Shown: positions 51,769 through 62,778, counted from the stretch's first letter. The stretch: DNA of 64,000 bases from Methanocorpusculum petauri (GCF_026891975.1 NZ_JAPTGB010000001.1:62001-126000); one strand, 5' to 3'. Program-made: numbers and translations. The notes: generated by a model not told the origin, from the sequence alone.

Positions 51769-52818
51769 CTATCCGGCCAGCCCGTACAAAAACCCGAACA
51801 AAGCCGCAAGAACTAAAATGACCGCACCGTACACCACCGTCCGCCGCGTACCTATCACAATATGCACCACCATCAGAAGCGGCAGACAGATGCCCGAACC
51901 CGAAAGCAGCAGGGAAACCATAGGTCCTGCGGCGATATCCCCCGCCCGATACCCGAACGTACTTTCCAGAACCGGCACATCCAGTGCTGCCGGCACATGA
52001 AGAATGATCCCGGAAAGGGAACCCGCAACACACGAGAGAAAACCATTGTCCGAAAGATACGGCACCAGCATCTCCGGAGGAATCAGGGAAGTGAACACCC
52101 CCAGCAGAAAGTGGCCGAGCAGAAGAAAAGGAACCGCCCGCACTGCGATATGCCCTGCAGAATGCATCCACTCGCGGATACCGCCGGAAGAGAGAAACCG
52201 GCGGGCATACAGCACAACGACCATACCCGCAAGAAGAACCGCCGCAATCTTTCCTGCAAACGGAACCGGAAGCGTTCCGGCAAACAGCATCAGAATCAGC
52301 AGAAGAAACAGCACCGGAACACACCACACCGTCTCTTCCGCAGACCCCGGCGTACTTTGCCGGAGAAACGTCAGCGGTGTTGTATGCGCCTGAAACAGAA
52401 AAGACATAATCCAGGCCGCAAGAACCGCAACCCCACCCGCACACACAACAAAAACGATCGCCGTTCCCGCACCGAACACCGAGGCCAGACCCGCAACCGC
52501 AACAACATTCAGCGCCGAACCCGCATACAAAAATACAATCTGCGGACCGACCGCCGACCCTCTCCGGTGCAGGGCGGCAAACATCGGAATAATAACAAGA
52601 CTAAAAACACAGAGAAATGCGCCGGACAAAAGCGCAACCGGATACGAAACGCGGCGGGGAACCGCATCAGTAAAGTAATGAAAGATACCGGAACTGCGGG
52701 GAAACACCACAATCGCCCCTGCAAGGAGAAAAATCGGCACCAGACTTGTCAGCGCATTCGCTGCCGCATAACTGCCAAGATGAAACAGACCCGAAGCGAT
52801 TGCTGCACCAAAATCCAT
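51769..52818 (-). CDS. Predicted permease (ArsP/DUF318-like)
   Basis: A 349-residue protein with about 10 membrane helices in two halves. It resembles the PF03773 permeases (YraQ/ArsP group) in length and layout, with SLVIIPMFAALHRRGSAVGPQIVFLYAGSALN in the first half and a related segment with MVSLLLSGSGICLPLL in the second. The cysteine pair typical of arsenical-binding members is not obvious. Substrate unknown. Convergent with the surface gene. Confidence 0.7.
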   Translation of the reverse strand: MDFGAAIASGLFHLGSYAAANALTSLVPIFLLAGAIVVFPRSSGIFHYFTDAVPRRVSYPVALLSGAFLCVFSLVIIPMFAALHRRGSAVGPQIVFLYAGSALNVVAVAGLASVFGAGTAIVFVVCAGGVAVLAAWIMSFLFQAHTTPLTFLRQSTPGSAEETVWCVPVLFLLLILMLFAGTLPVPFAGKIAAVLLAGMVVVLYARRFLSSGGIREWMHSAGHIAVRAVPFLLLGHFLLGVFTSLIPPEMLVPYLSDNGFLSCVAGSLSGIILHVPAALDVPVLESTFGYRAGDIAAGPMVSLLLSGSGICLPLLMVVHIVIGTRRTVVYGAVILVLAALFGFLYGLAG

Positions 52819-53646
52819 CTGTACCAGTCACGTTTGCGGGAAAAGTCCATAAAGGAACGGATAGAACCAAAAAGAATATTGAAGCATCCGGGTGTGTGGG
52901 GGTCCGGATGCCCGTCAAACGACTATGAATGAATGCTTGTGTGTGGTGGTTGCTGTGTGTGATGTTGTTTTCTGCTCTGTGCCCCGCAGACCTGCTGTGC
53001 CGCGGAACACCCGTGCTGCCGAACCGGGGATGGATCGAAGCACGCTGTTGTGAGATGCCGGAATTTCCCGACGCTCACAACCATATACACATAGGAAGTG
53101 AATGTATATAATCTTTTACATAATGTGTAACGCATATGTCATCACCCGGGTACTGTTCCCGCAAAAATCAGACCGAATCCTCTCATAACAACGAATTGAC
53201 CGCACGGAAATAAACAACAGGAAAAGGGATGGGTGATGCGGCACACCGGCAAATCTGATTTTTTTGTGTGCCGCATCTGTTCCGATTTGTGGAGAACCGG
53301 AAGTCATGTGTTCTTGGGAGAGTATGTGTGTGTGGTATGAATGTGTGTACGACACCCGCACTGATAAAAATCAGTGCAGGGTCTGTAGCTGTGGTGGTTT
53401 CAACAGATCCGGGTACTTTCGCGAATCCGCGGGCAGATTTTATTAAGGGGTAAAACCCGTCCGCTAAACCGGAAAGTGTGCATCTGTAACGAGTGTTGAA
53501 TTCTGACATGTCCTTCGTATGCCGGAACACAGCACTCGTTGCTACTACCATAGGTCACGATCCTATAAAGGAATGCAGATAGTACCAAAAACATTCCGCA
53601 AAAAAATGCGAAAAAAGTATTTGAATTTTCAGATGTGAACAAAAAC
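52819..53646. other. 828-bp gene-poor region
   Basis: Only short frames with no family resemblance; a 60-residue frame at 52929-53111 has a hydrophobic start but composition dominated by GT-rich sequence. A strong hairpin lies at 53235-53277. I see no tRNA or transposon. Confidence 0.5.
53235..53277. repeat. Perfect 12-bp hairpin with 19-nt loop
   Basis: GATGCGGCACAC (53235-53246) and GTGTGCCGCATC (53266-53277) are exact inverted repeats; the loop ends in a run of seven T. It could be part of a small RNA or a remnant element end. No gene is adjacent. Confidence 0.6.
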
Positions 53647-55275
53647 TCAGCTCTTTTTCGTCTTCCGCACGCGGACGGCGACCCCGCGGGAAGATCGGAT
53701 CATCTCCTCCGCACCCATCGCCGCCTTCCCGGTTGCAAGATATCCCGGCCCTTCCACCAGCACCTCATCCCCTTCGCGAATAACCGGATCGGCTGAAGCC
53801 ACTCCCGGTGCAAGAATATCACCCTGCGGCACAAACCCGTCGCTGATCCGAACCCGGTAGCCGGAAAGGAACTTCCAGCCCTCCATCGTGGGCCGGAGAA
53901 GCCCGGTTGACGCATCAATGGAAAACATCTGGGTCTTCTTCTCATAGATCTTCTGATTCGGATACCGGCCTTTTATCATCCAGCCTTTAGTATCAACCAG
54001 CTCGCCGAACTGCCAGGCAAGCGTACCGCGAACGGGATCATTGCGGCGTTTCCGGCAATCCTTCAGCGCCGCATTCAGCGCCCGCAGTGAATCGGGCGAA
54101 GAAGGCCGGTCATCCGTACACGTAACCTCCAACTCAACGCCTGCCGCCTCAGCTGCCGCGATTGCAACCGCTTTTGCCCCGCCTTCCAGATGGCAGATAA
54201 CCCGCTCATACCGGTGCTTCGCCAGATACGCGGCAACATACCCGGTCAAAATCGCCGACTCCTCCCGATCCCAATATCCCGTCACCGGCACATCATAATG
54301 TCCCGCAGGATAGACAAGTTCCAGTTCGCGGGGCACAACGCCGAGCGGCGACGTAATAATCACCTCATGTGCCCGGCCCTCGATAACCTTCTGAAACTTC
54401 TGATGTGTCTTCGACATTGAGTAGGGTTTCCGTGCCGCACACGGCAGAAGAACGCAGACATCACTCCGTGACGGAACAAAACGGTTGATCACCCGCTCCG
54501 CAAAAAATGCAATCTCGGCCCGCGTCATCGACTCGGCCGAGTTTGCCAGGAACCGGGACGACCGCACCGCAGGAAGCGCCGCCGCAGAAAGCGGCGAACG
54601 GTCGAGCCTGCGGAGAAGCGCCACCTGCTCTGCATGAAGCCGGCATCTCTGCTCCATCAGCTCCCGCATCTGTCCCGCCGCAATCCAGGTCTTCACGACC
54701 GCAACCTCACGCTCCAGCGCCAGCCGGTTATGCAGGAAAAGATCATGCGTCCGGCATCCTTCGCAGCCACAGACACCCTTCTCCAGATACGAAGCATCGA
54801 ACTCCCCTTCCGGCATACAGAACTTTCCCTGAATCGACGCCAGATCGACCGCGGTGTAATCGAAGAGATCAAACCCGGTTGCAATCAGCATGGCAGCGTT
54901 CGACGGAAGAGCACAGGCCGGAGCATAGCGGGCGGCGTCCGGCGGCGTTCCGGCAAAGATCGCCGCAAGGTACTCCACATACCGCCTCGCATCGCCGAGC
55001 ACCGGCCGCCATCCCGGAATCATCACCACATCGCCGGAAACCGCAGGACAGACCGCCAGCGGATGAAAAGAAACCGGATCCGTACCCGGCACATAATAGA
55101 TGTCCGCGTCCGACTGCGGGGCGGAGAGCGGAAGATTCGTAAACGGCCGGTCGGCAAGCGAAGGAAACAGCTCCCGTGCCTCAACGACTGCGGGCGTGTG
55201 AATCTCCACATCACCGATGCGGAGCATGCCGGTACGGGCGAGACCGTCACGGATTTTCACATCGAACGTACTCAT
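53647..55275 (-). CDS. arcS: Archaeosine synthase ArcS (TgtA2)
   Basis: A 542-residue protein that converts preQ0 at position 15 of tRNA toward archaeosine. The N-terminal half is a TGT-like domain without the catalytic set, with zinc-type cysteines in GVCGCEGC. The middle has [16 protein letters not shown], an ArcS signature. The C-terminal about 80 residues form a PUA domain ([22 protein letters not shown] ... [14 protein letters not shown]). Its start overlaps the end of tgtA by four bases, so the two steps of the pathway are cotranscribed. Confidence 0.92.
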   Translation of the reverse strand: MSTFDVKIRDGLARTGMLRIGDVEIHTPAVVEARELFPSLADRPFTNLPLSAPQSDADIYYVPGTDPVSFHPLAVCPAVSGDVVMIPGWRPVLGDARRYVEYLAAIFAGTPPDAARYAPACALPSNAAMLIATGFDLFDYTAVDLASIQGKFCMPEGEFDASYLEKGVCGCEGCRTHDLFLHNRLALEREVAVVKTWIAAGQMRELMEQRCRLHAEQVALLRRLDRSPLSAAALPAVRSSRFLANSAESMTRAEIAFFAERVINRFVPSRSDVCVLLPCAARKPYSMSKTHQKFQKVIEGRAHEVIITSPLGVVPRELELVYPAGHYDVPVTGYWDREESAILTGYVAAYLAKHRYERVICHLEGGAKAVAIAAAEAAGVELEVTCTDDRPSSPDSLRALNAALKDCRKRRNDPVRGTLAWQFGELVDTKGWMIKGRYPNQKIYEKKTQMFSIDASTGLLRPTMEGWKFLSGYRVRISDGFVPQGDILAPGVASADPVIREGDEVLVEGPGYLATGKAAMGAEEMIRSSRGVAVRVRKTKKS

Positions 55276-56717
55276 GTAATAACCTCACAGTCCGGAAACG
55301 CATCCCGGAACCGGGCAGCCCACTTCTCCGTGGTAGAGATAGTCACCTTCGTATCAGGGTTTGCGGCGAGAAGCGCCGCAAGACCCCTGATACCATACGA
55401 CACCATCGTCTCGTCCCAGGACGGAATCTCGCAGGGGCCGACCGGGAAGGTCTCGGCGAGTTCATACGGAACCGGGCCGAACGGCGGCTTAAACCCGACA
55501 ACCTCGGCGAACCGCGAGGGAACCGGCCCGCCCGCATCGATCAGCGAAACGTCAGAAAGTTTCACGCGGGGGATCATCTCATGATATTTTCTGACCTCGG
55601 TACGGTCGCAGGACTCAGCACCGCGATAGAAGAACCGGCGTTTGGTTGCCCGGTCGAGGTGTTCCAGCTCGCCGGAACGCTCCAGCAGACGGCGGTAGCC
55701 GTCCAGCAGCCGCGGGTGTGCCCGGCAGCGTTCGTCCACCAGTTCCCAGAGCGTTCCTTCCTGCACCGCCGCACGGACACGGGAGATCTCGGCCATAGTG
55801 ACGGCGAGGTTGTGGTAGGCGAGCAGTTTCTGACGGTCAGGCGATTTGCGGAGTTCATCTGCGGTGTGCGACCGGCAAACGGGGCAGGCGCAGGGCAGCT
55901 CACTCATCTCGTCGAGCTTCAGCGTACCGGACGGAGTGATGTAACGGCCCTCTTTGGCGTAGAGAGCATAGGCTGCGGAGTCGAAGACATCGCAGCCGAG
56001 CGCTACCGCGAGGGCGAACATGGACGGATGACCGGCTCCGAACAGATGCACACAGGCTCCCGGATTGAGCCCCTTCTTTGCGGCGATGATGACATCGACG
56101 AGTTCGCGGTAGCGGTAGGCTTCCATGAGGGGAACGACTGCGCCTACCGGGCAGTAGGCAAATCCCATCTCGGAGACGGTACGACCTGCGGTCTCCCGCA
56201 GGTCTTCGAAGACAGCTCCCTGTACCGGGCCGGAGAGCGGGGCGTCGGGGCCGAAGATCTCTTTTGCCTCCCGCATTCTGGCAACGGTGATCTCCATCTG
56301 GGCGATGACGTCCTCGCGGGGCGTGTCGGGGTGCGTCGGGATGTCTAAAGGAACCCAGATGTCGGAACCAATGTCCCGCTGGAAGGAGATGGTCTCCTCG
56401 TTGGTGATGTCCACACTTCCATAGACGGACATCTGGAATGAGCCGGAGTCGGTCATGATCAGCCCGTCGAAGTCGAGGACGTCGTGCAGTCCGCGTTCGA
56501 GTGCCTGATGCCGGAATTCCTCACTTTTGGAGAAGATGTAGGCGTTGGTGATGATGCCTTCCACGCCCATCTTCTTCATCTCGGCGGGGGGGATGATCTG
56601 CAGATGCGGGTTGACGACCGGCAGCAGTGCCGGGGTTCTGATGGTTTTGTCGCCGACTTTGAGTTTGCCGACGCGCCCTGCGATGTCTTTGTGGATTACT
56701 TCAAAATATATGCCCAT
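55272..56717 (-). CDS. tgtA: tRNA-guanine(15) transglycosylase TgtA
   Basis: A 481-residue enzyme exchanging guanine-15 of archaeal tRNA for preQ0. [15 protein letters not shown] carries the catalytic Asp 90. [11 protein letters not shown] and the zinc site [10 protein letters not shown] fit. The C-terminal region after 330 lacks a PUA domain, which is in the partner ArcS, as in other Euryarchaeota with the split arrangement. Confidence 0.95.
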   Translation of the reverse strand: MGIYFEVIHKDIAGRVGKLKVGDKTIRTPALLPVVNPHLQIIPPAEMKKMGVEGIITNAYIFSKSEEFRHQALERGLHDVLDFDGLIMTDSGSFQMSVYGSVDITNEETISFQRDIGSDIWVPLDIPTHPDTPREDVIAQMEITVARMREAKEIFGPDAPLSGPVQGAVFEDLRETAGRTVSEMGFAYCPVGAVVPLMEAYRYRELVDVIIAAKKGLNPGACVHLFGAGHPSMFALAVALGCDVFDSAAYALYAKEGRYITPSGTLKLDEMSELPCACPVCRSHTADELRKSPDRQKLLAYHNLAVTMAEISRVRAAVQEGTLWELVDERCRAHPRLLDGYRRLLERSGELEHLDRATKRRFFYRGAESCDRTEVRKYHEMIPRVKLSDVSLIDAGGPVPSRFAEVVGFKPPFGPVPYELAETFPVGPCEIPSWDETMVSYGIRGLAALLAANPDTKVTISTTEKWAARFRDAFPDCEVIT

Positions 56718-56842
56718 GCCCGGTTGTCTCCGTTTGGAAAAGATGGTACATGTTTGGCGGGGGCTGTATTAAATATGGGGATTGTCCGGAGTGATTGGAA
56801 CGGGATTGTATTTTATCGGATGACAATTTTTTTATCTGGTCG

Positions 56843-57142
56843 TTATCTTTTAGGGAGCAACTTCACCAAAGCGTTAATGGCTTTTTGCTGATCGGACGAG
56901 AGTTCGTATAGCTGCTTTATTGTGTTAACGTCCTCGGTTATTTTGTTAACATTGTTTTCAATATCTTCCAAACGTTTCATAAACTCATGATCAGTTGTAA
57001 TATTTCCTTCGACAGCTGTCCAGTAGCGTAAAGCCCGAATAATGAAGGTACTTCTATCTATGGACTCCTTGCCTCGCTGAGCATCTATTTTTTCCAATAA
57101 ATCTGTAGGAACCCGTAGCCCAACCATCTCTGACTTTGTCAT
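56843..57142 (-). CDS. Ribbon-helix-helix DNA-binding protein
   Basis: A 99-residue protein with MVGLRVPTDLLEKIDAQRG and RSTFIIRALRYW, the strand-helix-helix pattern of CopG/Arc regulators, then a coiled-coil-like tail (EDIENNVNKITEDVNTIKQL). Start taken at ATG 57142; ATG 57163 would add seven residues. It diverges from the restriction enzyme gene across about 120 bp, so it may control that promoter; this is inference. Confidence 0.78.
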   Translation of the reverse strand: MTKSEMVGLRVPTDLLEKIDAQRGKESIDRSTFIIRALRYWTAVEGNITTDHEFMKRLEDIENNVNKITEDVNTIKQLYELSSDQQKAINALVKLLPKR

Positions 57143-57264
57143 ACATAGATATTCGAAAACCATCTCAATTAGATTAAGTCAAGCATTGATTTCTTGTAGT
57201 CTGCAAAATAGATCATTTGTTATGCAATGATATACAATATGAAAATATTTGAAACTGAGGGCTT
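57143..57264. promoter_or_regulatory. Divergent promoter region of the RHH / Type ISP pair
   Basis: AT-rich 122 bp. GATATACAATATG at about 57230-57242 is a TATA-like stretch 25-35 bases before ATG 57265, with GAGGG as ribosome binding site. No clear operator palindrome was found. Confidence 0.4.
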
Positions 57265-60200
57265 ATGTCATTTGCATCCGTCTTAGAGAAACATCGTAAT
57301 CTTTCCACCTCTAAAACTGACAAGGGAAACCGTTTTGAACAGCTTATACAGGGATTTTTGCGTACGGACCCAATGTATGTCGATCTCTTTTCCTCTGTTT
57401 GGTTATGGAATGAATTCCCGTATCGGGGGCAGTTTGGGGGGCATGATACAGGAATTGATCTTGTGGCCGTCACAAAAGATTCGGAGTACTGGGCAGTTCA
57501 GTGCAAATGTTACCGGGAAGATACGGTTATTGATAAGAAGGCAGTTGACTCATTTTTATCAACTTCCAGCAGAAAATTCGGTACTGATGAGGGGGAGGTT
57601 GCTTTTTCCCGCCGTTTGTGGATATCTACCTCAAATAGATGGGGAAAGAATGCTGAGGAGGTTCTGGACAGGCAGGATCCTCCGGTTTCCCGTCTGAGTG
57701 TTTCTGATCTGGAAACGTCGGGGGTCGATTGGAATAAGTTGGATGAGGGGATTTTTGGTACTGCGGCGCGTGTTGAGAAGAAAAAGCTGCGCCTGCATCA
57801 GGAAAAAGCAGTGGAGGCAGTACATGAGCATTTCCTGACGGCAGATCGTGGGAAACTGATAATGGCTTGTGGTACTGGAAAAACTTTTACTGCATTAAAG
57901 ATTGCTGAGAAGGAAACGAAGGAACGTGGTCTGGTTCTTGTACTTGTTCCTTCAATTGCATTGATGGGTCAGACACTGCGGGAGTGGGTGGCAAATGCTG
58001 AACGATCCATATCGGCTATCTGTATCTGTTCTGACGCGACCGTTTCCAAGAAGAGATCGAATGAGGATTTGACTGGTGGAAGTGTAATGGATCTTCCTCT
58101 GCCTGCAAGTACGGATGTAGGTAATATTGAGCGGCAGATTGTTCGTTTTCTTCGAAATCAGAATACGAGGATGGTCGTTATTTTTTCCACGTATCAGAGT
58201 ATTGATGTTGTTTCTCAGGTACAGAAGAGGTTTGACTGGAAGTTTGATCTGATTGTGTGTGATGAGGCGCATCGGACGACGGGGGTTACGTTGGCGGGGG
58301 AGGATGAGTCCTCATTTGTGAAGGTACATGATAATGCGTTTCTTGCAGCTGATCGACGTTTGTATATGACGGCCACGCCGCGTTTGTATAGTGATAGTAG
58401 TAAGAAAAAGGCGGAGTTGCATGATGCGGTTCTTTGTTCAATGGATGATGAGGCGGTATATGGGAAGGAGGTATATCGTCTTGGGTTTGGACAGGCGGTG
58501 AATGAGGGGCTTTTAACGGATTACAAGGTTTTGGTGTTGACCCTTTCTGACAGAGATATCACACCTTCGGTGCAGCGGTGGGTTTCTGGGGAAGATAATT
58601 CTATTTCGATGGATGATGCGTCGAAGTTGATTGGGTGTGTGAATGCGTTGTCGAAGCAGATTGTGGGGGACGAGGGGATTATCCGGGAGACGGACCCGTT
58701 ACCTATGAGGCGGGCAGTTGCGTTTTGTCCGAAGATTTCTGCGAGTAAGGAGATTGCCGGGTATCTAAATGAGATTCCTGAGAGGTATATTTCTGATCTG
58801 TCGCCGGAGAGACAGGCCCAGATTGTGAATGTTTCTGCAAAACATATTGATGGTTCGATGAATGCGGCGAAGCGTGATGCGTTGTTGTCGTGGTTGAAGG
58901 AGGAGAGTTATGGATGTCGGGTTTTGACGAATGTCCGTTGTCTTTCAGAGGGAGTGGATGTGCCGTCACTTGATGCGGTGATGTTTTTGTCTGCCCGGAA
59001 CTCGCAGGTGGATGTTGTTCAGTCTGTAGGGAGAGTTATGAGGCGGGCACCGAATAAGAAGTACGGGTACATTATTATTCCTGTGGTGGTTCCCAGTGAT
59101 ATGCCGCCGGAGAAGGTTTTGGATGATAATGAGCGGTTTAAGGTTGTTTGGACGGTTTTGAATGCTCTGCGGGCGCATGATGATCGGTTTAATGCGACGG
59201 TTAATAAGATTGAATTGAATAAGAAGAGGCCGCTGAATATCCTGATTGGCGGTGTTCCGCATGATGATGAGGAGGAGGGAAGCGGGTGGTCTGCGGGTGA
59301 TAAGACCATTCAGACACGGCTTCAGTTGCAGTTTACGGAGTTGCAGGATACGATTTATGCAAGGATGGTGGTGAAGGTTGGGGAGCGGCAGTACTGGGAG
59401 GTGTGGGCGAAGCAGGTTGCAGATATTGCGGAGAAGCAGATTGCCCGGATTCGGCGTCTTGTGCAGAATACTGACGTGATGGAGGTGTTTGCAGAGTTTG
59501 TGGAGAGTTTGCGGGAGAATATTAATCCGACTATTGATGAGGAGCAGGCGATTGAGATGTTGTCTCAGCATATGATTACACGGCCTGTGTTTGAGGCATT
59601 GTTTGAGAATTATTCGTTTGCGGAACATAATCCGGTTTCGAAGTCGATGCAGGATATGATCCGGGTTTTGGAGGAGAATGCATTTGAGAAGGATACGGAG
59701 TCTCTGGAGAAGTTCTATACTTCGGTTCGGGAGACGGCAAAAGGGCTGGATAATGCGGAGGCACGGCAGTCAGTTATTGTGAAGTTGTATGATAATTTCT
59801 TCCGGACGGCGTTTCCGAAGATGGTGGAGCAGCTGGGTATTGTGTATACTCCGGTTGAGGTGGTGGATTTTATTGTGCATTCTGTGGATGATGTTTTGCG
59901 AAAGGAGTTCGGGCGGGGACTGACGGACGAGAATGTGCATATTTTAGATCCGTTTACGGGAACAGGGACGTTTGTGACGCGGTTGTTACAAAGCGGGTTG
60001 ATTGATTCCGGGGACTTGGAGCGAAAGTACCGGGAGGAGATTCATGCGAATGAGATTGTTCTTCTTGCCTACTATATTGCGGCAGTGAATATTGAGAACG
60101 CGTTTCATTCGCTGATGCCGGAGGGAATGAGTTATCAGGCGTTTCCGGGGATTTGTCTGACGGATACGTTCCAGATGTATGAGTACCGGGAAGGGGAACA

Positions 60201-62109
60201 GATTGCCTCAGAGTTCTTCCCGAAGAACTCGGAACGGGTGAATGTGCAGAAGAAGACGCCGATTACGGTGATTATGAGTAATCCTCCGTATTCAATGGGA
60301 CAAAAATCAGCAAATGACAATGCACAGAATGTGAAGTATCCTCGGCTGGAGAAGCGGATTGAGGAGACGTATGTACGGGCCACGAACGTTACTCAGAAAA
60401 GATCATTGTATGATTCGTATATCAAGGCATTCCGATGGGCTACAGATCGTCTGAATGAGGGTGTGATTTGTTTTGTTTCAAACGGGAGCTGGCTTGACGG
60501 AAATGCGATGAATGGGTTCAGAAAACATCTGGAGAGAGATTTCTCAAGTATTTATGTATTTAACTTGCGGGGAAATCAGCGGACGAGTGGTGAGCTGAGT
60601 CGAAAAGAGGGTGGGAAAATCTTCGGTTCGGGTTCCCGGACGTCTGTAACAATTACTCTGTTGGTAAAACGGCAGAGTTCCTCAAAGGAGAAGGCAACGA
60701 TTTATTACCATGATATTGGGGATTATCTTTCGCGGGAGGAGAAACTGAAAATTATCAAAGGGTTCAGCAGTATCGTAAATCTCACAATGTCTTTGCAGAT
60801 TCTGACACCGAATGAAGCAGGTGACTGGATTAATCTGAGGAGTCCGATCTTTGATATGTATACCCCTCTTGGGGATAAGAAAGGAGAGATGGAAGATAAG
60901 GCTTTTTTCGTGCCGTATTATTCTGGAGGTTTAGGTACTTCACGGGATTCATGGTGTTATAACTTCTCAAAGGAAAACCTGATGAAAAATATTCAGGATT
61001 CCATTGATTTCTATAATTCTCAGGTAGATAAGTATGCAACGGAGAAAATAACTAATCCAAAAATAGACGCTAAAGATGTCATAACCTACGATTCGACAAG
61101 ATTCAGTTGGAGTGATGGGGGAAAAACAGATTTAGAACGACTCAAAAAGTATTCCTTCGTTGCATCCTCTGTGAGAATTGGTATGTATCGACCATATTTC
61201 AAACAACAGGTATATTTCAATCGAGAATTAAATGAAAGAGTACTTCAGATTCCCAAATTATTCCCGACCAAAAATACGAAAAATCTAGTTATCTGCATAT
61301 CAGGAATTGGAGTCACCAAAGAATTTACTGCCCTCATAACAGATCTCACCCCTGACTTGGAACTGGTGGGAAAATCCCAGTGCTTCCCCCTCTACTACTA
61401 CGAGCCCTCAACCAAAGCCGCCCCCGGAAAAGTTCTCGACGCAACCCAGACCTCCCTCTTTGCCGCCGTTGCCGAGGAAGAACAGCCCTATTACACGAGA
61501 AAGGACGGCATCAGCGACTTCATCTATCACAAAGCACACAGTCAGTACGCGGATGACAGCATCACCAAAGAGGACATCTTCTACTATGTCTACGGATTCC
61601 TCCACTCCAAAGAATACCGACAGACCTTTGCAAACGACCTCAAAAAAATGCTTGCCCGTATCCCGCTCGTTGCGAACAAAGAAGACTTCCTTGCATTCAG
61701 CAGGGCGGGACGTGCCCTGGCAGACTTACATCTTCACTACGAAACCGTAGAGCCGTATCCTGCTGATGTCAGTGGTGTGGAATTTGAAAACCTCCGCGTA
61801 ACCAAGATGAAGTTCATTACTAAAGGCGACAAGAGCCGCATTCAGTATAATGAATCTATTGTCATCTCCGGTATTCCGGAAAAAGCATATGAGTACATCG
61901 TCAACGGAAAAAGTGCGATTGAATGGATCATGGAACGCTATGCAATCACCATTGACAAAGATAGCGGCATCAAAAATGACCCCAACGACTGGGCGGACGA
62001 AGTCGGCAATCCGCGATACATTCTGGATTTATTGCTGAGCCTGATCACCGTGAGTCTTCGGACGATGGAAATTGTGGATCAGCTGCCGAAGGTAGCGTTT
62101 GGAGAATAA
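57265..62109 (+). CDS. Single-chain Type ISP restriction-modification enzyme
   Basis: A 1614-residue protein combining three activities. Residues about 55-85 give a PD-(D/E)XK nuclease core (GIDLVAV ... WAVQCKCY). Residues about 195-650 give a superfamily 2 translocase with Walker A ACGTGKT (about 204) and DEAH (about 333). Residues about 860-1150 give an N6-adenine methyltransferase with ILDPFTGTGTF (893) and NPPYSMG (about 1006). The C-terminal 450 residues should hold target recognition. Length and order match Type ISP enzymes such as LlaGI. Codon style changes abruptly near 61340 from G/T-ending to C-ending codons, suggesting an exchanged 3' part. Confidence 0.92.
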   Translation: MSFASVLEKHRNLSTSKTDKGNRFEQLIQGFLRTDPMYVDLFSSVWLWNEFPYRGQFGGHDTGIDLVAVTKDSEYWAVQCKCYREDTVIDKKAVDSFLSTSSRKFGTDEGEVAFSRRLWISTSNRWGKNAEEVLDRQDPPVSRLSVSDLETSGVDWNKLDEGIFGTAARVEKKKLRLHQEKAVEAVHEHFLTADRGKLIMACGTGKTFTALKIAEKETKERGLVLVLVPSIALMGQTLREWVANAERSISAICICSDATVSKKRSNEDLTGGSVMDLPLPASTDVGNIERQIVRFLRNQNTRMVVIFSTYQSIDVVSQVQKRFDWKFDLIVCDEAHRTTGVTLAGEDESSFVKVHDNAFLAADRRLYMTATPRLYSDSSKKKAELHDAVLCSMDDEAVYGKEVYRLGFGQAVNEGLLTDYKVLVLTLSDRDITPSVQRWVSGEDNSISMDDASKLIGCVNALSKQIVGDEGIIRETDPLPMRRAVAFCPKISASKEIAGYLNEIPERYISDLSPERQAQIVNVSAKHIDGSMNAAKRDALLSWLKEESYGCRVLTNVRCLSEGVDVPSLDAVMFLSARNSQVDVVQSVGRVMRRAPNKKYGYIIIPVVVPSDMPPEKVLDDNERFKVVWTVLNALRAHDDRFNATVNKIELNKKRPLNILIGGVPHDDEEEGSGWSAGDKTIQTRLQLQFTELQDTIYARMVVKVGERQYWEVWAKQVADIAEKQIARIRRLVQNTDVMEVFAEFVESLRENINPTIDEEQAIEMLSQHMITRPVFEALFENYSFAEHNPVSKSMQDMIRVLEENAFEKDTESLEKFYTSVRETAKGLDNAEARQSVIVKLYDNFFRTAFPKMVEQLGIVYTPVEVVDFIVHSVDDVLRKEFGRGLTDENVHILDPFTGTGTFVTRLLQSGLIDSGDLERKYREEIHANEIVLLAYYIAAVNIENAFHSLMPEGMSYQAFPGICLTDTFQMYEYREGEQIASEFFPKNSERVNVQKKTPITVIMSNPPYSMGQKSANDNAQNVKYPRLEKRIEETYVRATNVTQKRSLYDSYIKAFRWATDRLNEGVICFVSNGSWLDGNAMNGFRKHLERDFSSIYVFNLRGNQRTSGELSRKEGGKIFGSGSRTSVTITLLVKRQSSSKEKATIYYHDIGDYLSREEKLKIIKGFSSIVNLTMSLQILTPNEAGDWINLRSPIFDMYTPLGDKKGEMEDKAFFVPYYSGGLGTSRDSWCYNFSKENLMKNIQDSIDFYNSQVDKYATEKITNPKIDAKDVITYDSTRFSWSDGGKTDLERLKKYSFVASSVRIGMYRPYFKQQVYFNRELNERVLQIPKLFPTKNTKNLVICISGIGVTKEFTALITDLTPDLELVGKSQCFPLYYYEPSTKAAPGKVLDATQTSLFAAVAEEEQPYYTRKDGISDFIYHKAHSQYADDSITKEDIFYYVYGFLHSKEYRQTFANDLKKMLARIPLVANKEDFLAFSRAGRALADLHLHYETVEPYPADVSGVEFENLRVTKMKFITKGDKSRIQYNESIVISGIPEKAYEYIVNGKSAIEWIMERYAITIDKDSGIKNDPNDWADEVGNPRYILDLLLSLITVSLRTMEIVDQLPKVAFGE

Positions 62110-62177
62110 CCATATACCCATTTTTTCTCAGACCTTTCTAAACAGAAAGACCGCAGCACGCAAACCGAAAAGCAGTA

Positions 62178-62285
62178 TCAACGTTCGCGTAATATCTTCT
62201 GCACCTGTTCCAGCAGCGGCGGAATGTCGTGTGAAACGGTATTCCAGAGAATAACGGCATCAATAGCTGTATAACCGTGTATCCC
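62178..62285 (-). pseudogene. C-terminal remnant of HepT toxin (DUF86)
   Basis: Directly after the MntA stop, in the same frame, the minus strand encodes GIHGYTAIDAVILWNTVSHD and IPPLLEQVQKILRER before TGA at 62178-62180. This is the end of HepT-type proteins (normally about 110-140 residues, with R-x4-6-H in the missing part). The N-terminal two thirds have been deleted, so no active toxin remains. Confidence 0.75.
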
Positions 62286-62288
62286 GGT

Positions 62289-62615
62289 TCATACGACAGC
62301 CTCTGCCGGTATCATCTCCGGTTCAATCAGGATACGGAAGTACGGTTTCATACCGTTGAGGGAAACCAGGTCAACCTTTCGCCCGAAAAGATCTTCCAGA
62401 TAGGAAACAAGTTCCATGCAGGTAAACATCCCTGCCCCGCTTCCTTCCCGGAATGCGTAGAATATGTCAATGTCGCTTTCTGCGGTATCTTCCCCACGGC
62501 TGACCGAACCGAATACGCCGATTGTCTCAACGGAGAAACGTTTCTCAAGCTCCGGAAGATTTCGCGAGAGTTTTTTGAGGACGTCCTCTTTTATAGAGAT
62601 GTATTCGTGCGGCAT
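62289..62615 (-). CDS. MntA-type nucleotidyltransferase antitoxin
   Basis: A 108-residue protein with GVFGSVSRGEDTAESDIDIFYAF, the G-S-x-x-R-G ... D-x-D motif of minimal nucleotidyltransferases. MntA antitoxins AMPylate HepT toxins. Here the partner toxin is only a fragment immediately downstream. The C-terminus is ordinary in length, so MntA itself may still be active, but would have no local target. Confidence 0.88.
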   Translation of the reverse strand: MPHEYISIKEDVLKKLSRNLPELEKRFSVETIGVFGSVSRGEDTAESDIDIFYAFREGSGAGMFTCMELVSYLEDLFGRKVDLVSLNGMKPYFRILIEPEMIPAEAVV

Positions 62616-62778
62616 GTCACTATGATATAATAGGGTTTTTTTGATTATCTATTTTTGGGAGGGGAAAAAACAGGAACAGAAGTTGACACATCTGAAAAAT
62701 CATCTGCCAAAAAAAGCTCAGTACAAAGTGAACAAAAGGGGGAACATCAAATTTTTTTCACTCCGTACTGAACTATTC

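Noticed and set aside
52929-53111. 60-residue frame with hydrophobic start
   Set aside because: Composition follows a GT-rich tract, there is no ribosome binding site, and Cys/Trp content is odd; not called as a gene.
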